The position numbers and the translations under genes were made by a program. Below are positions 9,774 through 19,320 of a DNA stretch of 64,000 nucleotides, piece after piece. Position 1 is the stretch's first letter, and every line of letters starts with the position of its first letter. This stretch comes from Piscibacillus salipiscarius JCM 13188. Lineage in GTDB: Bacteria > Bacillota > Bacilli > Bacillales > Alkalibacillaceae. Below the pieces are notes generated by a model. That model worked only from the letters and a program-made list of their open reading frames with translations. It was not told where the DNA came from and ran no database searches. The DNA lies in assembly GCF_001311865.1 (NCBI RefSeq), contig NZ_BBCD01000003.1, forward strand, positions 1 through 64,000, read 5' to 3'.

Positions 9774-9795
9774 AAAGTCAGTTTGTTAACGTATA

Positions 9796-9993
9796 TTATT
9801 TAGCAACAACGTTAGCTGCTTGTGGTCCACGATCGCCTTCAACGATTTCGAACTCAACGTTTTGACCTTCAGCTAAAGTTTTGAAACCGTCTGCTTGAAT
9901 TGCTGAGAAGTGTACGAATACGTCATCTCCGTCTGGACGCTCGATAAATCCAAAACCTTTTTCTGCGTTAAACCATTTTACTGTACCTGTCAT
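9796..9993 (-). CDS. cspB: Cold-shock protein (CspB/CspD type)
   Basis: Complete 65-residue single-domain cold-shock protein. RNP1 is KGFGFI (12-17) and RNP2 is VFVHF (25-29), both with the aromatic residues that stack on single-stranded RNA or DNA. It acts as an RNA chaperone and antiterminator in the cytoplasm. AAGGAGGTCATTTTAA precedes the ATG. Which of the several Bacillus csp paralogues it matches cannot be settled here. The gap to 10254 holds only AT-rich leader and promoter sequence. Confidence 0.93.
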   Translation of the reverse strand: MTGTVKWFNAEKGFGFIERPDGDDVFVHFSAIQADGFKTLAEGQNVEFEIVEGDRGPQAANVVAK

Positions 9994-10253
9994 TTAAAAT
10001 GACCTCCTTAAAAGTATTACGACAAAACAATTGAATCTTGTTACTTTGACTTCCTTAAAGAGGTCATTCAGTAAACATCGATCCCAATTACTTCGTTCAA
10101 TTTATACTTTACTCTTTTGTTCAGAAAAAGCAAGTGATTCGACACACATTACATTTTCTTTACATGTTTACTATAACTTGTATCATGGTCTGACAGTATG
10201 CTACAATTCATACTCGAAACCTAATATTTATTTACAAAAGGAAGTGTTATTGA

Positions 10254-11025
10254 ATGAAGAAGTTCTTAACAGCGATTTTATTCGTGATGTTAACGGCTTT
10301 CTTAGCTGCCTGCGGAGGCGACAGCGAAGGAGAAAATAATTCAGAAGAAACCAATCAAGAAGAACAAAATGGTGAAGAGAATAACCAAGAAAATAATAAA
10401 GAAGGTAATGAAGATACGACTGCTACAAAAGATATAGAAGACGATCAAGTAGTTGCTAAAGTTAATGGCACTGAACTACTAGGAGCTGACCTTAAATCAA
10501 GCGTTAGTTTCTTTGAACAACGATACCAACAAATGGGACAAGACCCATCGAAAATGGCTGATCAAATTCAAAAACAAGCTTTAGATAATTTAATTAGCAT
10601 TGAACTAGTAAAACAAGCAGCAAAAGAACAAGGCATTAAACCTAGTGAAGATAAAATTCAAGAAGAATATAAGAAACAAATCGATCAAGTTAAAGAAGCA
10701 ACTGATTTAGAGAGCGAAGAAGAAATTCTAAAAGAAAATGACACTTCTGAAAAAGAAGTTAAAGAAAAATATTCGTCAGAACTTAATTACAACGAAGTAC
10801 CTTGAACAAAATGTTGAAGAGCCTAAAGTAACTGATAAAGACCTACAGAAGGCTTATGACAGTTATAAAAAGGCTATGGAGCAACAAGGACAAAAAGTTG
10901 ATAAAAGCCTAGAAGATATGAAAGACCAGTTAAAACAACAAGTTAAAAATCAAAAGTCTAGTGAAAAAGAAATGGAACACTTAAAACAGCTTCGTGAAAA
11001 AGCTGAAGTTGAAATCTTAATTTAA
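10254..11025 (+). CDS. SurA N-terminal-like lipoprotein (PrsA-related, frame broken)
   Basis: About 256 residues. A lipoprotein signal ends at LAAC (Cys20), then a 40-residue linker of Glu, Asn and Gln. The body (VVAKVNGTELLGADL, QKQALDNLISIELVKQAAKE) is the helical SurA_N chaperone domain found in PrsA/SurA. No parvulin prolyl isomerase domain is present. The frame breaks near 10760 in an A5 run, after which NIRQNLITTKYLEQNVEEP continues to the end EVEILI. It probably acts as a membrane-anchored extracellular chaperone; that role is inferred from the family. Confidence 0.78.
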
Positions 11026-11033
11026 TGTTAACT

Positions 11034-11064
11034 TAGCTACCGCAAAATTGCGGTAGCTATTTTG
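11034..11064. terminator. Bidirectional terminator between convergent genes
   Basis: TAGCTACCGCAA (11034-11045) pairs with TTGCGGTAGCTA (11048-11059), followed by TTTTG. It ends the SurA-like gene and overlaps the end of the convergent methyltransferase gene. Confidence 0.85.
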
Positions 11065-11737
11065 TTAACATAAAAACTGTCATAAACGTTAGTGCTTGTT
11101 GCATATCTTCTGATAAACTGCCGACATGTTTTAAATCCACACCTCGCTTATATACCTTCTCTTGATCTAAAACATTTAAGGATTGCTCTTTGGCTAGCTG
11201 TTCGAACTCCCACGGCATCATGGTATTCATGATCACACTTTCACCATACAAGCGGTTATAGCTATTAGCTCTTGGTGCTGCTGTTGGTCCTAATATTCCG
11301 ATACATAATGTTCCGCCAGGTTTGACAACTCTGGAAACTTCATTAAATGCTTTAATTGGAACTTCTGCCCATTCTAGTGCATTAATAGCCATTAAAGCAT
11401 CAAAAGATTGGTCTTCAAACGGTAACTTCATCATGTCAGCTTGTTGAAATGATAATCGGTCTTGTTCTTTTGTTAATCGACTTTGACATAACTTGACCAT
11501 TTCATCAGATAAATCGACGCCCGATACATCATAACCTTCTTTCCACAGTTTATATGACCCATAACCATCTCCGCATCCTAGATCTAACACTTTAGAATTC
11601 GGCTCAACATATTTTGTAAAGAAAGGAACAATTGATTTTCTGCTTCCTTCATCCCACATGTTTTGACTTCTTGAATTCCAAAACGTTGCATTATGATTCC
11701 ACATTATTTTTGCTTGCTCATGCCATGTATTAGCCAT
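11057..11737 (-). CDS. Class I SAM-dependent methyltransferase
   Basis: Intact 226-residue Rossmann-fold enzyme. VLDLGCGDGYGSYKL is motif I binding S-adenosylmethionine, VSGVDLSDEMV is the acidic loop binding the ribose, FDALMAINALEWAEVP is motif II and VKPGGTLCIG motif III. It resembles Methyltransf_11 (UbiE-like small-molecule) enzymes; the substrate is unknown. It starts 12 bases past the end of the DUF4269 gene, so the two may share a transcript. Confidence 0.85.
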   Translation of the reverse strand: MANTWHEQAKIMWNHNATFWNSRSQNMWDEGSRKSIVPFFTKYVEPNSKVLDLGCGDGYGSYKLWKEGYDVSGVDLSDEMVKLCQSRLTKEQDRLSFQQADMMKLPFEDQSFDALMAINALEWAEVPIKAFNEVSRVVKPGGTLCIGILGPTAAPRANSYNRLYGESVIMNTMMPWEFEQLAKEQSLNVLDQEKVYKRGVDLKHVGSLSEDMQQALTFMTVFMLTK

Positions 11738-11748
11738 TAGTACGCCTC

Positions 11749-12245
11749 CTAAATGTATGATTGATCTTTTCCGTACTGAATAAGTGCTTCGTACGGATCG
11801 CCTGCTATCCCTAATACCTTACAAAAAGCAGGCTCCGTTTTATACCCACGCTGTTTAAGTGAGATCATTTTTGGTTTTAATTCAGGATTCTTTAGTAAAA
11901 TTTTTTTCTCAATAACCATATGTAAATAAGCATACTGCTCATGTACTGGTACGTCTTGACCAAATAGCTCAAATTCAAATCCTTTATAAACAAAGTTAGC
12001 TTTAACAACATGCTTTCCTCTTATTATTTTTCTATTGATCTTAAAATAGGGTTGATCACTATACAGAAGCTTTATCTTATCTTCAAAAGACGTTAAGTCT
12101 TTCACTTCCATTATGATGTCTAAATCAGAAGTTGACACGTCTATTCCAAGCGGGATTGTTCCACAAAGCTCAGGTTTGTATTCACTTAATTGATTACAAA
12201 TATCTAATTTTTAATAGCATCTATTGCCTCTTCTTTACGCTTCAA
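11749..12245 (-). CDS. DUF4269 family protein, nucleotidyltransferase-like (frame broken)
   Basis: About 165 residues when joined. Upstream of the open part the minus strand reads RKEEAIDAIKK, then LDICNQLSEYKPELCGTIPL and GIDVSTSDLDIIMEV, separated by a break in an A5 run near 12211. GTIPLGID followed by SDLDI is the family signature and resembles the metal-binding motif of nucleotidyltransferase folds. HAYLHMVIEKK-like and GYKTEPAFCKVLGI-like segments follow. Start: TTG at about 12245 behind GGAG, or an in-frame ATG at 12260. Function is unknown for the family. Confidence 0.75.
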
Positions 12246-12356
12246 TCTAAGTACTCCCATACATCAAATTCACAAATGACTCATATATTCTACTATTCTT
12301 TCATATTGTGTAAATTAACTTCACTTTCGTACACTATTAAAAAGGAGTGCATAACG

Positions 12357-12977
12357 ATGAAGAAAGTCCTTCCTTTATTGATTCTACTAACGGCTATCTT
12401 TTATATTTTTATTTTACCTGAATCCCCTCTTGCCATAAAGCTACTGTTTAAAGCATTGCCAATGGTACTCATGATTATCTATGCTCTTATAAACCTTCCA
12501 AAACAACGCTTTTTTATACATTATGCTGTGGTTATTGGTTTAATTTTTAGTTTAATTGGTGACGTAACATTACACTGGTTTGTCATTGGTCTTTCGGCAT
12601 TTTTGCTCGGTCACATTTTCTATATGGCTGGTTTTATCACAAAGTTCAAGCCATCCTTAGTTCGTGGTATGACTATTGTTCCACTCGTCATATATAGCTA
12701 TATTTTGGGAAACGGCATCCTTAACTCCTTAACAGACAGTTCTCTAAGTTTCCCTATTACATTATACATTATAGTAATATCTGCTATGGCATGGACAGCC
12801 ATTATGACGAGAAACCTCTATGCTGCTATTGGAGCTGTATTGTTTGTGATATCAGATTCGATTTTAGCTTGGAACTTATTTGTCACAACAATTCCTTTAT
12901 CAAGTATTTTAGTTATGAGTACTTATTACTCGGCACAATTTTTGATAGTCTTTAGTTTAAGATCATACGATTCATAA
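12357..12977 (+). CDS. Lysoplasmalogenase-like membrane protein (YhhN/TMEM86 family)
   Basis: Intact protein of 206 residues with about eight membrane segments. LLFKALPMVLMIIYAL, GLIFSLIGDVTLHW, GLSAFLLGHIFYMAG and GAVLFVISDSILAWN are the conserved YhhN stretches, including the buried aspartates thought to form the active site. Family members cleave the vinyl ether bond of lysoplasmalogens; in Bacillaceae the true substrate is unclear. The ATG at 12357 follows AAAGGAGTGCATAACG, which settles the start against a much longer upstream frame. Confidence 0.83.
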   Translation: MKKVLPLLILLTAIFYIFILPESPLAIKLLFKALPMVLMIIYALINLPKQRFFIHYAVVIGLIFSLIGDVTLHWFVIGLSAFLLGHIFYMAGFITKFKPSLVRGMTIVPLVIYSYILGNGILNSLTDSSLSFPITLYIIVISAMAWTAIMTRNLYAAIGAVLFVISDSILAWNLFVTTIPLSSILVMSTYYSAQFLIVFSLRSYDS

Positions 12978-13061
12978 CATGATTGACAGGCCAGGTAGTT
13001 AGAAAGTCGCATGAAATTGTGTTAAAATTTAGATAAGTTTTGATAAAGGGGCGTTTACTAA

Positions 13062-13596
13062 TTGAAAAAGGTGATGATTATTCTTTTGTTAGGATCTTTC
13101 ATTCTAACATTAGCCGCCTGCGATGATACTTCAGATGATGAAAAAGAGTTAAAAGAATTCGTGACAGACTATAAGTCGAAACTTTATAATATCGAAAACC
13201 CTAACTTATTAAATGAAAAACATCCTACTAAAGTAAGTCAAAAATTCTCTAGGAAAATTGAACCTTATGAGACTAATGAAGTTCTTGAGGATTTAACCCT
13301 TAATCGTCAGTTAATCATCATCCCCCAAATAGCTCAAGCACTTGGGAAAAAAGTGAAGCTACAAGATATATCATTAGAAAAGGTAAAGGAAAACGAGGAT
13401 GGATCTATCAACTATGACTATACGATGAAAATTAAGTACTATGATGACGAATCTGAAAACATCGTTAAAAAATGGTGAACTGACTACGATTAATAACGAC
13501 AATGGATGGAAAATCACACGAGATTGGGAAAACCACACTAAATTTGAAAAAGAAGCAATGCAACAGTATTTGGAAGCACAGCATGACTCTAATTAA
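13062..13596 (+). CDS. Small lipoprotein of unknown function (frame broken)
   Basis: About 178 residues. It starts at TTG behind AAAGGGGCG; the signal MKKVMIILLLGSFILTLAAC ends at a lipobox cysteine, residue 20. The mature part is acidic and mixed helix/strand, with no known domain. An A6 run at about 13473 stops the frame at IVKKW; with one A less it reads VKNGELTTINND and ends EAQHDSN at 13596. The next gene follows after 18 bases and also looks like a secreted or anchored protein, so the two may be a unit. Confidence 0.65.
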
Positions 13597-13614
13597 AGTG
13601 AAAAGGAATTAGTG

Positions 13615-13997
13615 ATGAAATCAATTAAAATTTATTCCCTCATCTTATTAGCCTTGTTGACTGTAGGTTTAGGTATTTACATTACGTTATACCACTCAAA
13701 TATAATCAATGATCGTTATGAGCAGGTAACAATTATTAAAAATGGTGAAATAACCGAGACGATACATAATTTAGACAGAATAAATAACATCATTGAACAA
13801 ATTAACAGTCAACCAAGAGATTTTTATTATAATAATTCTGGGCTTAAATATGATTATTTACCACACGGACGAATGATCTTTGAAAATGATAAAAACCAAA
13901 GATATTAACGCTCGTCTATAAAAAGAATGACCAAGCGAACGTGATTTCTGATTATTGGGAAGTGCAAACTCATTTTAACTTTGGAAAAGATAAATAA
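13615..13997 (+). CDS. Membrane-anchored protein of unknown function (frame broken)
   Basis: About 127 residues: one N-terminal membrane segment (IYSLILLALLTVGLGIYITL), then an outside domain containing EQVTIIKNGEITETI. At about 13893 an A run breaks the frame at KNQRY; the continuing frame reads KPKILTLVYKKNDQANVISD and ends NFGKDK. ATG at 13615 follows GGAATTAGTG. No family is recognised. A terminator follows at once, so the pair starting at 13062 forms a short operon. Confidence 0.6.
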
Positions 13998-14035
13998 TTG
14001 CCTAAGACCATTCATTGTCTTAGGCAATTTGTTTA
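13997..14035 (+). terminator. Terminator between convergent units
   Basis: TTGCCTAAGAC pairs with GTCTTAGGCAA across a short loop, followed by TTTGTTT. It separates the small lipoprotein operon from the convergent ars operon. Confidence 0.85.
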
Positions 14036-14046
14036 AGTTCTGTCTT

Positions 14047-14449
14047 TTAGCTCTTTAATTCTTTTTTAATTTCATCTCGTACGTCACGAAATACTTGATT
14101 CACTTCTTCTTCTGTACCCTCAGCCTTAGCTGGGTCAGTTAACCCCCAGTGTTCAGATTTAACATTTGGTGGTAATACTGGGCAGTTCTCACGAGCATCT
14201 CCGCAAAGCGTAATGACTAGATCGGTTTTGTTTAAGAGATTCTGATCAATGACAGATGATTCCTGATCAGATATGTCTATCCCAATTTCATCCATGATCT
14301 CGACCGCTTTAGGATTAAGGCCATGCGCTTCTATCCCTGCACTATAGACCTCCCAATGATTTCCTAATATGTCTTTTCCTAATCCTTCAGCCATTTGACT
14401 ACGGCATGAGTTACCTGTGCATAAAATATAATACTGGTTGATCAGACAT
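14047..14449 (-). CDS. arsC: Arsenate reductase, thioredoxin-coupled type (frame broken)
   Basis: About 134 residues of the low-molecular-weight phosphatase fold. The minus strand reads [17 protein letters not shown], the anion-binding loop with the nucleophilic first cysteine. The two resolving cysteines follow in [15 protein letters not shown], as in S. aureus pI258 ArsC and B. subtilis ArsC. It reduces arsenate to arsenite, with electrons from thioredoxin. The ATG at 14449 follows GAGGGA; the frame slips within the first ten codons. Last gene of arsR-arsB-arsC, just past arsB. Confidence 0.92.
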
Positions 14450-14467
14450 TCTGAATCCCTCGCTTTG

Positions 14468-15759
14468 TTAAATCAATAATAATGATACATACAACCCTAG
14501 TAAGGTGAAAAACAATACTGGAATGGTTAGAATAATTCCGACTTTAAAATAATATCCCCAAGAGATATGAATCCCCTTTTAGATAGAACATGTAGCCATA
14601 ATAGAGTGGCTAGTGAACCAATTGGTGTAATCTTAGGCCCTAAATCACTTCCGATTACATTTGCGTAAATTAAGGCTTCTCTTATAGAACCAGTTGTATT
14701 CGTCTCTGCAATGGCTAAAGCATCGATCATAACAGTTGGCATATTGTTCATGATGGACGATAATATGGCAGCAATAAAGCCCATCGACATAGTCGCAGCC
14801 AGTAATCCATAATTGGCTGCAGAATCTATGACTTGTGCTAGTAAATCTGTCAGTCCAACATTACGAAGTCCGTAAACGACGACATACATCCCGATAGAGA
14901 AAAACACGATATCCCATGGGGCACCTTTTACAACTTCAGTCGTAGGAACAGCTGGGCTTCTTTTGGCCATCCATAAGAAGAATAATGCAATAACTCCAGC
15001 TACAAACGATACTGGAATCTCTAGAAATTCACTGACAAAATATCCAATTAATAGGATGCCTAAGACAACCCAGGATAAGCGGAACATTTTCTGATCTTTG
15101 ATCGCTTCATGAGGTTGTTTGAGTTTAGATAAATCGTAATCCTTAGGTAGTGATTTTCTAAAGAATAAATAAAGAACAATTATACTGGCTAATAAAGAAA
15201 ATAAGTTCGGAATAACCATACGAACTAAATATTCTGTAAAACCTAATCCAAAAAAGTCAGCTGATACAATGTTGACTAAGTTACTAATAACTAATGGTAA
15301 TGAAGTGGTATCAGCGATGAATCCACTTGCCATAATAAATGGCAAAATCATAGCCTCTTTAAAATTCAATGCTCGAACCATTGATAATACGATTGGCGTT
15401 AAGATTAGTGCGGCACCATCATTGGCGAATAATGCTGCTACTGCTGCACCGAGTAACGTAACATAAATAAACATTTTAAGGCCGCTTCCCTTGGCCATAC
15501 GAGCCATGTGAAGAGCCGCCCACTCAAAGAACCCAATTTCATCTAGTATTAATGAAATAAGTATGATTGCTACAAACGCTAATGTTGCGTTCCAGACAAG
15601 ATCTGTAACTGCAATGACATCACCAAATGTCACGACTCCAAATATGAGTGCTAAGATAGCACCCCCACAAGCTGACCAGCCAATCCCTAAGTTTTTGGGC
15701 TGCCAGATGACAAGCGTAAGTGTGATTAAGAAAATCAGACTTGCTGCTAAAATATCCAC
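14468..15759 (-). CDS. arsB: Arsenite efflux permease ArsB (frame broken near the end)
   Basis: About 430 residues, 12 membrane segments, ArsB/NhaD superfamily. [13 protein letters not shown] and MNNMPTVM are the conserved half-repeat motifs, and [19 protein letters not shown] is the ArsB signature. It extrudes arsenite or antimonite. The frame breaks in an A4 run near 14580; adding one A gives [16 protein letters not shown] and continues to LYVSLLLI. The start is a GTG at 15759 with GAGAGGGAG upstream. It follows arsR by 14 bases. Confidence 0.93.
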
Positions 15760-15773
15760 GTAAAACTCCCTCT

Positions 15774-16118
15774 CTAGTCACAAATGATGCGTAAATTATT
15801 GTTAGAAAGCTCTTCAAGTTCCTTTTTCCCATTAGGTAAATAACCTAAAATATCATTGATTATTTCAATGGCTGGATGCTCACGGTTTATTGAATAAAAC
15901 ACCCAATGCCCTTTTCTCTTTTCATTAATTAATTTAGCATCCTTTAACTTTCTAAGATGCTGACTGATGGCGGGCTGGGATAATTCAAGTAATTCCACCA
16001 ATTCACAAACACAACATTCATCCACATTCACATAACGCATTATGGATAAACGGGTGCGATCGCCCATAAGTTTAAGAATTTTAGCTACCTCTTCAACTTC
16101 AAGGTATGTCTTTTCCAT
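15774..16118 (-). CDS. arsR: ArsR-family arsenic-responsive repressor
   Basis: About 114 residues. Winged helix with the metalloid-binding motif [12 protein letters not shown] in the recognition-helix region, then [19 protein letters not shown] and the wing [11 protein letters not shown]. Binding of arsenite to the cysteines releases DNA and induces the operon. I prefer the ATG at 16118 (GGGTGAT upstream) to one 12 bases earlier. A perfect 9-bp inverted repeat lies directly upstream. Confidence 0.93.
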   Translation of the reverse strand: MEKTYLEVEEVAKILKLMGDRTRLSIMRYVNVDECCVCELVELLELSQPAISQHLRKLKDAKLINEKRKGHWVFYSINREHPAIEIINDILGYLPNGKKELEELSNNNLRIICD

Positions 16119-16130
16119 TGCATCACCCAC

Positions 16131-16154
16131 TTATATAAGTTATTGCTTATATAA
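16131..16154. promoter_or_regulatory. Putative ArsR operator
   Basis: TTATATAAG (16131-16139) and CTTATATAA (16146-16154) form a perfect 9-bp inverted repeat with a 6-base spacer. It starts 12 bases upstream of the arsR start. Size, AT content and position fit an ArsR/SmtB-type operator that autoregulates the ars operon. Confidence 0.75.
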
Positions 16155-16290
16155 TAATATAATTGTTTTAATTAACTTTCAACTGTATTTATATAAACTT
16201 CAAAATTTATTTACATATTCTCAGTACAAATCACTTACAATCTAGTAAAATTCATAATATAATCTTTTTTGAATAAAAGTAGGTGTGTAC

Positions 16291-16713
16291 ATGAAAAAAA
16301 TTAATGAGAACTTATTAATATTTATTTGGGTTGTTGCACTAGTCGCAACATTAGGCTCACTCTACTTCTCAGAAATTAAACTCTTTGAACCATGTAAATT
16401 TTGCTGGGTCCAGCGGATTTTTATGTATCCGATGGTGATCATTTTATTTGTGGGTATTGCCCTTAAAGACATTAAAGTGGTTTACTATACCATCACATTG
16501 TCTCTTATCGGCTTCTTGATATCGACTTATCATTATTCCATTCAAAAAGTGGAAGCATTACAACAATCATCACCAGCGTGCGGACAGGTTTCTTGTACTG
16601 GCGCTTATATTAATTGGTTAGGCTTTATCACGATTCCATTTTTAGCTGGACTAGCTTTCTTGATCATTTTATTTACATCAATTTTTGTTTTAAGGAATAT
16701 TAAGGAGGATTAA
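16291..16713 (+). CDS. bdbC: Disulfide bond formation protein BdbC (DsbB family)
   Basis: Intact 140-residue protein with four membrane segments. The first redox pair is Cys35/Cys38 in EPCKFCWVQR, the second Cys97/Cys102 in PACGQVSCTGAYI; both match DsbB. It passes electrons from its thiol partner to quinone, so re-oxidising the oxidase. The partner gene starts one base after its stop, behind AAGGAGG. A 140-base AT-rich gap separates it from the divergent ars operon. Confidence 0.92.
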   Translation: MKKINENLLIFIWVVALVATLGSLYFSEIKLFEPCKFCWVQRIFMYPMVIILFVGIALKDIKVVYYTITLSLIGFLISTYHYSIQKVEALQQSSPACGQVSCTGAYINWLGFITIPFLAGLAFLIILFTSIFVLRNIKED

Positions 16714-16714
16714 T

Positions 16715-17185
16715 ATGAAAAAACTCATTATATTTGGCGTTATCATTGTAGCTCTATTCGCTGCAACGGCTGTTTTGACAAATATGGCTCAAGAAGACGT
16801 TAGTGAGGACAACCCATATGGGAAATCACAATTAGATCAAGCGACAATAGATTTATTAGATGATCCTCATTATCAAAACATCATTACTCCTAATCAGCTC
16901 CAAGAAAAGCTTGATGCTGGTGAAGATGTAACGGTATATTTCTTTAGCCCAACTTGTAAATATTGTCGTGAAGCAACTCCACGATTAATGCCACTTGCAG
17001 AAGATATGGGTGTAGAAGTTCAGCAGTATAATGTGTTAGAGTTTGAGGAAGGTTGGAATGAATATAACATTGAAGCAACACCAACCTTAGTCCGATTTGA
17101 AAACGGTGAAGAAGTTGCCCGAGTGAAAGGTGCTGTTCCGACTGAACAGTTCGAAGCATTTTTTAATGAGCACGTGGTTGAATAA
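16715..17185 (+). CDS. Membrane-anchored thioredoxin-like protein (BdbA/DsbA partner)
   Basis: Intact 156-residue protein. Residues 1-22 are a membrane anchor; from about 60 a thioredoxin fold contains the active site CKYC (81-84) in FFSPTCKYCREATPRL, and a cis-proline in IEATPTLVRFENG. The location directly after bdbC suggests that it is oxidised by BdbC and introduces disulfides into secreted proteins, like a BdbA or BdbD. The exact paralogue name is uncertain. Confidence 0.85.
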   Translation: MKKLIIFGVIIVALFAATAVLTNMAQEDVSEDNPYGKSQLDQATIDLLDDPHYQNIITPNQLQEKLDAGEDVTVYFFSPTCKYCREATPRLMPLAEDMGVEVQQYNVLEFEEGWNEYNIEATPTLVRFENGEEVARVKGAVPTEQFEAFFNEHVVE

Positions 17186-17191
17186 TTATTT

Positions 17192-17223
17192 AAGAGCGAT
17201 TCCTTGGTGGGGATCGCTTTTTT
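17192..17223 (+). terminator. Terminator of the bdbC operon
   Basis: AGCGATTCC pairs with GGATCGCT, followed by T6. It lies 7 bases past the stop of the thioredoxin-like gene and just left of a phased repeat array. Confidence 0.85.
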
Positions 17224-17243
17224 AATCTCTTTTCTCAATATCA

Positions 17244-17390
17244 AAATTTATGGGACTCTAGAAAATGTTTATGAGACATTAGGGGCAAAGATGAGGAATC
17301 GAATTTTGTCGAAAATGGGTATTCGTCTTATTTTATGAGACATTCAATCAAGTTTATAGGACATTCCAGCTAATTTATGAGACATTCATA
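17244..17390 (+). repeat. Phased repeat array A (word TTTATGAGACATT)
   Basis: Words begin at 17247, 17268, 17332, 17353 and 17374. The spacings are 21, 64, 21 and 21, and the 64-base gap holds two decayed units at 17288 and 17312. Inside the gap is a 28-base core (17298-17325) with CGAATTTTGTCGA. The same layout and an identical core recur at 43.5 kb. It lies between two convergent terminators. No start codon with a ribosome site is seen. Confidence 0.85.
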
Positions 17391-17404
17391 CATTAACAAG
17401 AATA

Positions 17405-17437
17405 AGAAAAACCCAGCTAGTTTTTACTAACTGGGGC
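17405..17437 (-). terminator. Terminator of the YtzI-like gene
   Basis: On the minus strand CCCCAGTTAG pairs with CTAGCTGGG and is followed by T5. It lies 6 bases past the stop of the small membrane protein gene. Confidence 0.8.
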
Positions 17438-17442
17438 TTAGT

Positions 17443-17604
17443 CTATTCATTGCTGATTGTCTGAATCATCATCGTCGTCTTTTTATGACGATCAGGCATT
17501 GGGTCAACTTTATGATTGTAAGCATAACCCTTAGAAATGGCAAACACTGTTAATGCCAATACACCTAATACAATCGCAATTGAAATGATAAGAACTTTTA
17601 ACAT
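17443..17604 (-). CDS. Small membrane protein, YtzI-like
   Basis: A 53-residue protein. The ATG at 17604 follows GAGGTGTTTAAAG. One membrane helix (VLIISIAIVLGVLALTVFAI) is followed by KGYAYNHKVDPMPD, which resembles the KGY(A/S)Y motif of YtzI-type proteins, and a polar tail. Function is unknown. It follows the cshA gene by 13 bases and has its own terminator, so it may be read as the tail of the cshA transcript. Confidence 0.7.
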   Translation of the reverse strand: MLKVLIISIAIVLGVLALTVFAISKGYAYNHKVDPMPDRHKKTTMMIQTISNE

Positions 17605-17616
17605 CTTTAAACACCT

Positions 17617-19104
17617 CTATTGATTTGAGTTGCGACGTTTACGGTTCCCTTTTGTCCTCTGTTGTTTGATCGGCGATCATCGCGCCTGCGACCTCCACCT
17701 TGTTTACGATCACCTTGCCTGCCGCGGCGACCACGGTTACGGTTGCCACCGCCGCCTTTACCGCCTTTATGACCTACTTTTTCACTCTTAATGGTGAAAC
17801 GGCAGTCAATTTAACCGGTGTGCGGTCTGGTTCTTTAGCTAATAACTTTATTGCAGCTGCAACTACGTCAACGGAGTGATACTCGTCTAATAAATTCTCA
17901 GCTACACGTTTATACTTTTGTAGATCTTGCTCCTCAATCGCATTGAGTAATTCATCACGAGTTGCTTTTTGTATACCTTCTAAAACATCATCATATGAAG
18001 GAACTATTTTACGAGTCATTTTATGCTTTGTTAGTTCTTCAATATTCTTTAGATGTTCAAATTCTCTTGGTACTACGAATGTGATGGCTTGACCTTTGTT
18101 ACCTGCACGGCCTGTTCGTCCGATTCTGTGAACATAGCTTTCAGGGTCCTGAGGTAAATCAAAGTTGTAAACATGTGTAACACCTGAAATATCTAAACCA
18201 CGTGCTGCAACATCTGTTGCAACTAGTATGTCCGTTGTCTGATCTTTAAAACGTTTTATCGCACGTTCACGTTTTGCTTGAGTAATATCTCCGTGAATAC
18301 CCTCAGCAGAATAGCCACGTTTTAATAAACCTTCTGTTAATTCGTCAACACGCTTTTTGTACGACCAAAGATGATGGCCAGTTCAGGCGATTCGATATCT
18401 AAAAGCTTACATAACACATCGAACTTTTGAGGCTCTTTTACTTCTAAATAAAACTGCTCAATATTCTCAACAGTCAGTTGCTTTGATTTTGTACGAATAA
18501 CTTCTGGTTGATCCATAAATCGTTCAGCTAAGTTCTGGATTCGTTTCGGCATCGTTGCAGAAAATAGAAGTGTTTGGTATTTTGAAGGAATTTCAGCCAT
18601 AATAGCTTCAATATCTTCAATAAAGCCCATGTTTAACATTTCGTCAGCTTCATCCAGCACTAACGTGTGAATTTCATCTAAACGAATCGTTTTACGACGA
18701 ATATGGTCCAATAAACGACCAGGTGTCGCCACCACAATCTGAGGACGCTTCTTCAACGCTTTAATTTGACGTTGAATGTCTTGCCCACCATAGACTGGAA
18801 CGGTTCTAACACCTTTGTTCTGTCCAATTCTGTTTAACTCTTCACCAACCTGAATGGCTAGTTCACGGGTTGGTGCAATGACTAGACCTTGAACCTTTGA
18901 TTGGCTCATGTCCATTTTCTCGATCATTGGAACACCAAATGCTGTTGTTTTCCCTGTACCTGTTTGTGCTTGTCCAATCATATCCCGGCCTTCTAATGCA
19001 ACCGGAATAGCTTTCTCTTGAATCGGTGTTGGATTCTCAAAACCCATATTCGATAGTGCTTTGACAATTTCTTCACCAATATTAAAATCTTTAAATGCGA
19101 TCAA
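17617..19104 (-). CDS. cshA: DEAD-box RNA helicase CshA (frame broken)
   Basis: About 495 residues. The Q motif ([11 protein letters not shown]), Walker A ([12 protein letters not shown]), [23 protein letters not shown] and SAT are in the first part. [26 protein letters not shown] and [10 protein letters not shown] lie in the second, reached by a one-base change in an A5 run at 18355-18360. The C-terminal part ends in an Arg/Gly-rich tail ([20 protein letters not shown]) like other CshA proteins; one or two more frame slips occur at about 17785 and 17650. CshA unwinds RNA in mRNA decay and ribosome assembly, notably in the cold. The 216-base gap upstream (19105-19320) holds an AT-rich leader and no gene. 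Confidence 0.9.
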
Positions 19105-19320
19105 TCTGTTTCCTCCTAAAAATTAAGTAAAATTATCTTGATTATGAAAAACTCGTCTGACTTTCCTTTTAGGCATGGACTAAAAAGAACACGTCATATA
19201 TTCTAAAAATAGCTTTCCTTAATATAGATAATTTTATGAAGGAATACTAAATCAAAATTAATCTCCGAACTTTTCATAAGACAATTCAGTATAACTGTTT
19301 CAGTCATTAAAAGTCAACTT

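Noticed and set aside
10031-10339. A 102-residue plus-strand frame before the SurA-like gene
   Set aside because: It covers promoter DNA and overlaps the lipoprotein signal sequence in another frame; composition is not protein-like.
17244-17390. CRISPR array
   Set aside because: Words are about 13 bp with spacers of about 8 bp; no cas genes; spacing and word sizes are far from CRISPR.
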